DNA from: Flavobacterium sp. 245
GTDB taxonomy: Bacteria > Bacteroidota > Bacteroidia > Flavobacteriales > Flavobacteriaceae
NCBI RefSeq assembly: GCF_004362055.1
Contig: NZ_SNXB01000003.1
Span: 496,001-560,000 of the forward strand
Reading direction: 5' to 3'
DNA: 64,000 nucleotides
The notes beneath the pieces are model-generated. The model ran no database searches. It was not told the origin of the DNA and saw nothing but the letters and a program-made list of their open reading frames with translations. The position numbers were made by a program, and so were the translations under genes. This document shows positions 5,998 through 12,754 of the stretch, piece after piece. How positions within the stretch are numbered: the first letter of the stretch is position 1; every line of letters begins with the position of its first letter.

Positions 5998-7041
5998 TCA
6001 TAAATCATCAAACGGACTTTTTATTTGTAGAATACTTTTTGTACTAACATGGGTATAAATTTCGGTAGTTTTACTACTTTGATGGCCTAATAATTCTTGA
6101 ATATACCTTAAATCAGTTCCGCTTTCAAGTAAATGCGTAGCGAAGCTATGGCGCAACCAATGTAAAGTTACAGGTTTTGTTATGGCAACTTTTTTGAGTG
6201 CTTGTTTTAATACACTTTGCAAACTTTTTTCTGAATAGGGCTCACCAGGATTTGCACCTTCAAACAAATAGGTTGTGGGTTTAAATAAGACATAGTATTC
6301 CCGAAGCATTTCTAAAATTTTAGGAGATAAAGGTGTAATTCTGTCTTTTTTTCCTTTGGAGTTTTTAAGCAATACAATATTTCTTTTAGAATCGACATGA
6401 ACAGGTCTAAGCGCTAATAATTCACCACAGCGCAAGCCACAACTGTATATCAGCGAAAGCATCATTTTGTGTTTGATGTTACTATGGGCATTCAAAATCA
6501 ACTTGACTTCTTCTTTGCTCAAAACATTAGGTAGGGTTTTGGCATTTTTGGGACGATGAATTTTATCCACTATCATCTTGGTTTCTCGAATGATTTGAAA
6601 AAACAATTTAATAGCATTAACGATTTGGTTTTGATAAGAAGCCGAAAGATTATTCTTTAAGATATGCTCGTTATTATATACAATCACATCTTCGTTCGTA
6701 ATTTCGGCAACCGCTTTCTCCCGGTAGAAAACCAAAAAAGATTTCAGGGCTTCGCTGTAAGTCGTAACAGTGTTTTCGCTGTAACGTTTGGAACGCAGTA
6801 TTTGTTTGAATTTTTCGATTTGCTCAATGCCTTCTTCTGATGGTAAGGAATAAGAGGGAGGTGCCAAATGAAATCGCTCTCTATTTTCAACCGTATTAGG
6901 AAGGTGCCAAACTCCCAAAGTTTGACTCCAGCGAGAACCTGTTAGCTTTTTTATTCGAACTATTAATTCGGTGTTTTTCTCAAAATAAACTGCTATTCTC
7001 TTTTCTTTTTTATACGTGATAATTTTGGCTTCCCAATTCAT
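5998..7041 (-). CDS. XerC/D-type tyrosine recombinase, candidate cassette integrase
   Basis: 347 residues. An extra N-terminal domain (about 1-60) contains GSRWSQTLGVWHLP. A SAM-like core-binding domain (about 70-165) and the catalytic domain (about 170-335) follow. The catalytic set is complete: Arg204 in GLRCGE, Lys in KGKKDR (about 229-231), His294 and Arg297 in HWLRH, His320 in LGHQ and Tyr329 in TTEIYTH. The 53 residues between the lysine strand and HWLRH match XerC/D length, so the roughly 20-30-residue insertion that marks IntI integrases appears absent. It is transcribed toward the array, the reverse of classical integrons where intI diverges. It lies next to the attI-like site and is the only recombinase in the window, which makes it the likely enzyme acting on the palindromes. 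Confidence 0.88.
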   Translation of the reverse strand: MNWEAKIITYKKEKRIAVYFEKNTELIVRIKKLTGSRWSQTLGVWHLPNTVENRERFHLAPPSYSLPSEEGIEQIEKFKQILRSKRYSENTVTTYSEALKSFLVFYREKAVAEITNEDVIVYNNEHILKNNLSASYQNQIVNAIKLFFQIIRETKMIVDKIHRPKNAKTLPNVLSKEEVKLILNAHSNIKHKMMLSLIYSCGLRCGELLALRPVHVDSKRNIVLLKNSKGKKDRITPLSPKILEMLREYYVLFKPTTYLFEGANPGEPYSEKSLQSVLKQALKKVAITKPVTLHWLRHSFATHLLESGTDLRYIQELLGHQSSKTTEIYTHVSTKSILQIKSPFDDL

Positions 7042-7295
7042 ACTTATGCAATTTAACTACTAAAATAATAAATTAAGATCAATCTCAAAATGAGTATAAA
7101 GACAAAAGAAGAGTAATAAAATAAGCTGAATTTTGGCAGATCGTGGAATTATCAATTCCCTTCAAAGTTTTATATTTTAATCATCGAAGAGTTTAATTTT
7201 TCTTCACACATATTATAGTGATCTTTCACTATAAAATTAGGTAATCAAACGGCTCTTTATTCTTCTTAATCTTATTTAATTTCGTCACAAAGTTC

Positions 7296-7393
7296 GGGAA
7301 TCGCCTGCGGGCGCTAGCAAAAAATTCCCCCATAAATGCAGGAAAAAATTCCTGCTTTATTGCGTTGCTTTTTGCGCTTGCTGAGCGATTCCC
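7296..7393. repeat. Long-range inverted repeat between integrase and radC-like gene
   Basis: GGGAATCGC (7296-7304) is matched by GCGATTCCC (7385-7393), and the pairing continues imperfectly inward (GCGC and AAAAA blocks). A second perfect hairpin, GCAGGAA with TTCCTGC, is nested at 7338-7355. The whole 390-bp gap between the divergent genes is otherwise AT-rich. It could be a second attachment site, a cruciform, or a transcript hairpin. No gene is seen in 7042-7430. Confidence 0.6.
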
Positions 7394-7430
7394 AGCGAAT
7401 GTTCCATAATTAATATAAAATATAGAAACT

Positions 7431-7895
7431 ATGGAAACTTTAAATCAAAACTGGCAGACTGTATCTGAAATTGAACTGATCTACAAAACAAAAGTAAAAA
7501 ACTCTGAAAGACCACAAATCAAATCTTCAAAAGATGCATATATACTAATGCTTTCAGCTTGGGATTATAATAAAATAGAATTCTTCGAGCAGTTCAAAGT
7601 ATTGCTTTTGAATCACGCTCATAAAGCACTTGGTATTTACGAAATTTCTTCTGGAGGAATTGCAGGAACTGTTGTAGATCTTAGATTAATATTCTCAGCA
7701 GCTCTTAAGGCAAATGCCACATCTTTGATGATGATCCACAATCATCCTTCAGGAAACCTAACAGCCTCTGAAGCCGATAAACAGATAACTCGAAAAGTAA
7801 AAGAAGCAGGAAGGCTCCTTGATATCACCTTACTGGATTCATTAATTATAACTTCCGAATCCTACTACTCCTTTGCTGATGAAGGCGCTTTATAA
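7431..7895 (+). CDS. RadC-family JAB-domain protein
   Basis: 154 residues. It contains the JAMM/RadC metal-binding motif HNHPSGNLTASEAD (about 100-113), with the usual upstream glutamate near the middle of the protein. It is shorter than chromosomal RadC (about 220-230 residues) and lacks the N-terminal helix-hairpin-helix part, as is common for RadC-like proteins carried on mobile elements. The biochemical role of this family is unsettled; despite the name, a DNA-repair role is not established. It is divergent from the recombinase gene and shares the intervening region with a large inverted repeat. Its stop codon is inside its own terminator hairpin. Confidence 0.85.
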   Translation: METLNQNWQTVSEIELIYKTKVKNSERPQIKSSKDAYILMLSAWDYNKIEFFEQFKVLLLNHAHKALGIYEISSGGIAGTVVDLRLIFSAALKANATSLMMIHNHPSGNLTASEADKQITRKVKEAGRLLDITLLDSLIITSESYYSFADEGAL

Positions 7896-7903
7896 GCGCC
7901 TTT
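7882..7903 (+). terminator. Intrinsic terminator of the radC-like gene
   Basis: AAGGCGCTT, loop TAT, AAGCGCCTT and then Ts. The TAA stop of the gene lies in the loop and second arm. Confidence 0.8.
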
Positions 7904-8567
7904 TCAACTATTTTTATCTATAAAAGATATCCAAAAAAGTTAAAGATTATCCTATGTATATTTTTAAGATGCAAGTGCAATAATCATATAGTAATCTTCA
8001 ATAAAATGGTTAGATAATTGAATGCTTCCCGCTCAGTATAGTAACTATAGAATATCTAATTGCTTTAGTTGGTAAAAAAATAAAATTTTAAATACCTTTT
8101 TAAATAGCCCTAACGGGACAATTCTCGAACCATTTTTGGGATGATTTAAATAAAATAAATATCAAACAATATTAAATTTTTTGGTTTAAATCCCGTGACG
8201 GTCAATATAAATATTAATAAATATAGACAGTCTAGTTTGCAATTTACAAACCATTTTATGAATGATTTAAAGAAATTTGCTTATTTTTAGGTGAATTTAT
8301 AAGATAATTAGCTTAATATTTTACTCGTAAGCGGTTCATAAGTATTGTAAGGGTTAAATGTTAAAATATAGTAGGGAGATTATTCAGATCAAAATCTGAT
8401 TGTATAACAATAAAAAAAAAACATTGCTCGACTAAAGAACAGAATAGTATCATTCTTTTTAGTACTTTCTAATTATATTTTTCATTGGTCTCAACATATT
8501 ATTTATCTTCTTTTTTAGTTTTTATCGCAAAGTTGAAGGCTACTAAGGTATAAAGTGCTCTACTAAT
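7904..8567. other. Gene-free AT-rich stretch
   Basis: No ORF with a credible start or composition on either strand. Short imperfect inverted repeats occur. A tRNA-T-loop-like string at 8183-8203 (GGTTTAAATCCCGTGACGG) has no pairing T-stem. The stretch separates the integron-like region from the 3' end of the peptide-export operon. Confidence 0.6.
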
Positions 8568-10760
8568 TTAGACACCTAACTCAAGCTGATTTTTTACTAA
8601 ATTAAAATAATCTGCTTTTTTATTTACTAATTCTTTGTGAGTGCCTATTTCTATAATTTTACCGTTTTTTAAAACAATAATTTGATCTGCATTTTTAACG
8701 GTACTCAATCTATGTGCTACAATTAATACAGTTTTATCCTCAAAAAAAACATTTAAATTTTCCATTATTATTCTTTCATTCTCGGCATCCAAACTGCTTG
8801 TGGCTTCATCAAAAAATAAATATTTTGGATTTCTATAAACAGCTCTAGCAATCAGAATTCTTTGTTTTTGACCTCCGGAAATCCCACTTCCTGAAGAACC
8901 TATTTTAGTTTTTAAGCCCAGAGGAAGACTATTGATAAAGTCGGACAGATTTGCTGTTTTGATGGCATTTTCTAACTTTTCACTATCAATTTCTACTTCA
9001 GAGGTAGCAATATTCCTTTCTATGGTTTCTGAAAAAATGAATCCGTCCTGCATAACAACTCCGTATTCATTTCTCCATTCTTCAAGTTTAGTGTCTTTCA
9101 AATTTTTTCCATTTACTAAAATCTCTCCCTCCGTTACATCATAATACATCAATAAAATTTTTAAAAGAGTTGTTTTACCACTTCCGCTTGAACCAACAAT
9201 TGCAGTAATTTTATTTGCAGGAATAAAATGATTAATCTTTTGCAATACATATTCAGATTTTGGGCCTTCATACTGAAAACTAATATCATTAAGTAAAATT
9301 CCATCTATTTTATCAGTGATCATGTATTTTTTAGTAGGCAAATATGGTATTTGATTTTCATTAACTTTGAAATTATGAATTTCATTTAATCTTGAAAAAC
9401 TCAATTTAGCGTCTTGCAGTGAACGAAAAAAAGTTATCAATTGATTTATTGGAGAATTCATTTCACCAATAATATAAGATACACTTAGCATGCTGCCTAA
9501 AGTAAGATTGTTATCAATTACATTTTGAGCAACTATAAATGTGACAACAATATTTTTTAAACTGTTTAAAAAATCATATCCGGAAAGTTGAAATTGGTCT
9601 AAATTAAGAACTTTTACATTAATCTTTAAAAGCTTTTCCTGTAATTCTTTCCATTGATTTTTTTTGTATTCTTCAAAGTTATTCAGTTTTATCTCCTGCA
9701 TTCCGGTTACAAGTTCATAAGTGGTACTTTGATTATCTGCTAATAAGTCAAACCTGTTATAATCAAGTATTTTTCTTTGTCTTTGAAAATATAAAACCCA
9801 TAATATAGACAAGAGTGTTATACACGTATATACTAACAATAATGACCACTTATAATATGCAAGAACTCCAAAAAAAACAGAAAAATTTATTAAAGAAAAA
9901 AGAATCTGAACACTTTGGGAAGTTAAAAAATTTTCGATTCTTTTATGATCTTGGATCCTTTGCGTCAAATCACCAATTCTTTTAGCATCGAAATATTTTA
10001 AAGGCATGCTCATTAATTTGCCAAAAAAATCAGCAATGATGTTTATATTGATTTTTGATCCAACATAAAGCAGAATTCTATTTCTTATGATCTCTACTAT
10101 TGTTTGCCCAAAGAAAAGAAAAAGCTGAGCTAAAAGAATTAATGTAACAAGATTTATATTTTTAGCTTTTATGCCTTTATCAACCAAATTTTCAGTTAAA
10201 AAAGGGAAGGCCAGAGTCAGCAAACTTCCTAAAAATAGAGTTGCAAAAATTTTTGTCATTTGCCATTTAAATGGCTTTATGTAATTTAAGAGATAAGAAA
10301 GATTATTCTGTTCTTTTATTTCTTTCTGTTTAAAAAAAGAATTACCGGGAGTTAAATATAAAGCAATGCCCTTCATTGAGCTAGCTATCCATCCCTTGCA
10401 GAAATCTTCTTCATCTATCTTAATGAAGCCGTGGGCTGGATCTGCTAAGTAATAATATGTTTTTTTAAGAAATCTGCTCTTTTTAATTTTGTATAAGACT
10501 AAAAAGTGTGCTTGATTCCAGTGAAGTATGCAAGGCAGTTCGACTTCTTTTTCCTTAAGTTTATCAAGTGTTAATTTCGCAGATATTGTCTCAAAGCCTA
10601 TCGTTTGGGCGGCCTGCGAAATCCCCAAAAGACTTACGCCATTTTTGGTTATAAAAGAATTTTCTCTAAAAAAAGACAGGCTAAATTCTTTTCCGTAATA
10701 TTTAGCAATCATAACCAAACAAGATGGACCACAATCCATCTCGTCTAATTGATATGTCAT
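8568..10760 (-). CDS. Peptidase C39-containing ABC exporter
   Basis: 730 residues. It is a one-polypeptide exporter that cleaves GG-type leaders and moves the core peptide across the inner membrane. The N-terminal C39 peptidase has Cys10 (in DEMDCGPSCL), His85 (AHFLVLY) and Asp107 (ADPAHG). Six-helix transmembrane domain about 160-440. The ABC domain has Walker A GSSGSGKTT, signature SGGQKQR and Walker B YLFFDEATSSLD. I chose ATG 10,758-10,760 because the protease domain begins there. It is one base after the maturase stop codon, and the longer frame overlaps that gene by 130 bp. The likely substrates are the four GG peptides upstream and possibly the lanthipeptide. No HlyD-type adaptor is encoded nearby. 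Confidence 0.93.
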   Translation of the reverse strand: MTYQLDEMDCGPSCLVMIAKYYGKEFSLSFFRENSFITKNGVSLLGISQAAQTIGFETISAKLTLDKLKEKEVELPCILHWNQAHFLVLYKIKKSRFLKKTYYYLADPAHGFIKIDEEDFCKGWIASSMKGIALYLTPGNSFFKQKEIKEQNNLSYLLNYIKPFKWQMTKIFATLFLGSLLTLAFPFLTENLVDKGIKAKNINLVTLILLAQLFLFFGQTIVEIIRNRILLYVGSKININIIADFFGKLMSMPLKYFDAKRIGDLTQRIQDHKRIENFLTSQSVQILFSLINFSVFFGVLAYYKWSLLLVYTCITLLSILWVLYFQRQRKILDYNRFDLLADNQSTTYELVTGMQEIKLNNFEEYKKNQWKELQEKLLKINVKVLNLDQFQLSGYDFLNSLKNIVVTFIVAQNVIDNNLTLGSMLSVSYIIGEMNSPINQLITFFRSLQDAKLSFSRLNEIHNFKVNENQIPYLPTKKYMITDKIDGILLNDISFQYEGPKSEYVLQKINHFIPANKITAIVGSSGSGKTTLLKILLMYYDVTEGEILVNGKNLKDTKLEEWRNEYGVVMQDGFIFSETIERNIATSEVEIDSEKLENAIKTANLSDFINSLPLGLKTKIGSSGSGISGGQKQRILIARAVYRNPKYLFFDEATSSLDAENERIIMENLNVFFEDKTVLIVAHRLSTVKNADQIIVLKNGKIIEIGTHKELVNKKADYFNLVKNQLELGV

Positions 10761-10761
10761 T

Positions 10762-12114
10762 TTAATTTTTTGCAATTTCTTCTTTTTTTTGTCTGATATA
10801 ATAATCCAAAAGCAGTTTGTCTTTAAAATTTGATTTAAAAGGCGGACAGGCGGGAGTTCCTTCATGCCAAGATTTTGGGCAGCCACCTCCACAGACTGGC
10901 AAATGCAAACACGATTTGCACCAAGTTGTTCCTGAGTCTACTACAGTACTCCAATCCCGGAGCGTTGCATTCATATTATAAGTTTCCTTGGATTCAAAAA
11001 GATTTCCAATCAAACTATCTCCTTTGCCATAAGTTTCAGAATAAGGGAACTCCCAACAGGCATATATGTTTCCAAAAGCATCCCATACTTCACTGTCTTT
11101 TTGTTCAACCATACAAACAGAATAACTTCGTTTTGGCAAAATGTTCACTCTTATATTATATTCATAACATCTAAAAAGCCATTCGATTTCTTTTTGTGCA
11201 AAAAAATCTTTTGTTAAACTTTCTTTTCCAGCATCATTACCACCAAAATCAACAATTGTTGCAAAATACATAGTAATTTTATCCTGCAAATTCATTTCAT
11301 TAATATAATCTATTAAGGGCTCCACATATTGGTAATTAGTTTTGTCAATATTTACCCTTATGGATATATTACATCCATAATCTTTATAAGTTGGAGTTTG
11401 AGTAACATCTGCAATATTTTTCATTATAATATCAAATGTTGGATCGCCTGTCTTAGTAATTCTTCGTGTATCATGACTCTCCGCAGTTCCATCTATAGTT
11501 ATTTGATAGTCAGTTACTCCGCACTCTTTAACGAGTTCCTCAAACAATCTAGGTTTTAAGCTTAAACCATTTGTAACCATATCGGAAATATATGTAAAGC
11601 CTTTTTCTTTACATAAAGCAATCATTCTTTTCGATGCTTTTTTTATTGATGAATAACCTGTCAAAGGTTCACCGCCGTACCACGTAATGGCTAGTCCATT
11701 GTAGATATCCTTTCCATTCAATAAAAATTCTATTCTTTCAAGATATTTATCAATAACATCTTCCTTTGCGTAGTCTTTAGTATGTGTCTGACCACAATAG
11801 TGGCACCCTAATTGACAATTGGCAGATGGCTGAATAGTCATGGCCAGGAAATTTACAGTATCTCTAACTTCTGCATTTCTTGACATGACATGTAGATATT
11901 CATCTTCTTCAGCGCTAACTATAAACTCTTTTTCGATTAATGTTTTGTATATTTCTTTATCAACTTTATCAAATTCGTTATTAACGGCAAATTGATAGAT
12001 ATTCTCATCAATTAATATTGAAGTCGCAGTTCGAGTTGAAAAAATAATTCTTTTATTAGGCATATCTACATCGCTCAGTTCATCAGTAGATAGATGGTAT
12101 TTTGAAAATTTCAT
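10762..12114 (-). CDS. Radical SAM/SPASM peptide maturase
   Basis: 450 residues. The radical SAM cluster motif is Cys100, Cys104 and Cys107 (CQLGCHYC). GGEP-type SAM-binding segment WYGGEPL at about 145-151. The SPASM auxiliary-cluster cysteines are 334, 353, 399, 402, 408, 412 and 423, including WCKSCLHLPVCGGGC. Residues 1-90 form the precursor-binding-type N-terminus. Enzymes of this type form thioether, C-C or epimerised residues in RiPP precursors; which of these occurs here cannot be read from sequence. It sits directly downstream of two Cys-rich GG peptides and one base upstream of the C39 exporter, so maturation and export are probably co-expressed. Confidence 0.92.
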   Translation of the reverse strand: MKFSKYHLSTDELSDVDMPNKRIIFSTRTATSILIDENIYQFAVNNEFDKVDKEIYKTLIEKEFIVSAEEDEYLHVMSRNAEVRDTVNFLAMTIQPSANCQLGCHYCGQTHTKDYAKEDVIDKYLERIEFLLNGKDIYNGLAITWYGGEPLTGYSSIKKASKRMIALCKEKGFTYISDMVTNGLSLKPRLFEELVKECGVTDYQITIDGTAESHDTRRITKTGDPTFDIIMKNIADVTQTPTYKDYGCNISIRVNIDKTNYQYVEPLIDYINEMNLQDKITMYFATIVDFGGNDAGKESLTKDFFAQKEIEWLFRCYEYNIRVNILPKRSYSVCMVEQKDSEVWDAFGNIYACWEFPYSETYGKGDSLIGNLFESKETYNMNATLRDWSTVVDSGTTWCKSCLHLPVCGGGCPKSWHEGTPACPPFKSNFKDKLLLDYYIRQKKEEIAKN

Positions 12115-12158
12115 ACTTTAGTTTTGTTAGTTTTCAGTTAATTATAGACAGTATAATT

Positions 12159-12350
12159 CTATTCTATTGCAGGGTAAAATGAACCGCAGTCACCAATCGT
12201 TAATTGATCGCAGTTTCCTCTAAAAACACCGCAACTTGATAGTTTACCACATCCGCCAATTAATTTTGAAGCTTGTTTTTCAGATACAATCTCGAAACTT
12301 GCTGTTCCCTTTTTGCTTTTAGCAAATTCAATAAATTTTTTCTTGAACAT
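12159..12350 (-). CDS. Cys-rich GG-leader RiPP precursor, type 2 copy b
   Basis: 63 residues. Leader 1-33 ends in KLIGG; the core starts at Cys34 with CGKLSSCGVFRGNC and has four cysteines at spacings 5, 6 and 7. It is nearly identical to the peptide at 15,288-15,476. The leader pattern (MFKKKF, then FEI, then KL-x-GG) is shared by all four peptides of the locus. It is probably modified by the radical SAM enzyme encoded next and cut after GG by the C39 exporter. The core lacks runs of Ser/Thr and so does not look like a lanthipeptide. Activity unknown. Confidence 0.85.
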   Translation of the reverse strand: MFKKKFIEFAKSKKGTASFEIVSEKQASKLIGGCGKLSSCGVFRGNCDQLTIGDCGSFYPAIE

Positions 12351-12370
12351 ATTTAGTGGTTTAGTAGAAA

Positions 12371-12402
12371 TACAGTAAAACCAATATATTGGCTTTACTG
12401 TA
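12371..12402. terminator. Hairpin between paired peptide genes (copy b)
   Basis: TACAGTAAA pairs with TTTACTGTA, and CCAATATATTGG is nested between, a near-perfect 32-bp palindrome. It could be a partial terminator, an mRNA-stabilising hairpin that sets the ratio of the two peptides, or a protein-binding site. The equivalent position in the other peptide pair also has a hairpin with the same outer arms. Confidence 0.6.
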
Positions 12403-12428
12403 CTGTAAAAATCTATTTTAAGATTATA

Positions 12429-12620
12429 TTAAGAATCTTCCGGTTCTGCATATCTTGAACAAGATGTCAGTTCCGGACAAGTTCCGCTAAATGCTCCGCA
12501 AGACTTTAATGATCTGCAGCCGCCTGTAAATTTTGATGCGTCTGCATCATTCAAGACTTCAAAAGAAGTCGAAGAAAGTTCTTTATTTTGAACTAAGGCT
12601 TTAAATTTGCTTTTAAACAT
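12429..12620 (-). CDS. Cys-rich GG-leader RiPP precursor, type 1 copy b
   Basis: 63 residues. The leader ends in KFTGG; the core begins CRSLKSCGAFSGTC and has four cysteines at spacings 5, 6 and 5, ending in an acidic tail EPEDS. Its closest relative is the peptide at 15,560-15,751. Compared with the type 2 peptides, the last inter-cysteine gap is two residues shorter and the tail is acidic. This suggests the type 1 and type 2 products may act as a pair. It is the first gene after the repeated leader element at 12,656-12,745. Confidence 0.85.
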   Translation of the reverse strand: MFKSKFKALVQNKELSSTSFEVLNDADASKFTGGCRSLKSCGAFSGTCPELTSCSRYAEPEDS

Positions 12621-12655
12621 TGTTTTGAAAATTAAGAATTAAAAAATACAGCATA

Positions 12656-12745
12656 TAAAAACACCGTGCTGACTCGGCATGGTTGCAACCCATATTTAGA
12701 ATTTCTTTCTTTCCTACTGCGCAATACGAAATACTCAAAATGATA
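12656..12745 (-). repeat. Duplicated leader element upstream of peptide pair b
   Basis: About 90 bp, closely matching 15,779-15,880. Shared blocks are ACACCGTGCTG, CTCGGC, the perfect palindrome GGTTGCAACC, CTGCGCAATACGA and ACTCAAAATGATAAATC. The position directly upstream of each type 1 peptide suggests a promoter/leader with a regulatory protein site. It lies between the receptor gene stop and the second peptide pair, so pair b may have its own promoter. Confidence 0.7.
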
Positions 12746-12754
12746 AATCAAAAT

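Noticed and set aside
8183..8203. Possible tRNA T-arm (GGTTTAAATCCCGTGACGG)
   Set aside because: The T-stem does not pair beyond two bases and no anticodon or acceptor arms are found around it.
10761..10892. Upstream extension of the C39 exporter to 10,892
   Set aside because: It would overlap the radical SAM gene by 130 bp and adds a lysine-rich tail with no role; the C39 domain starts at 10,760.
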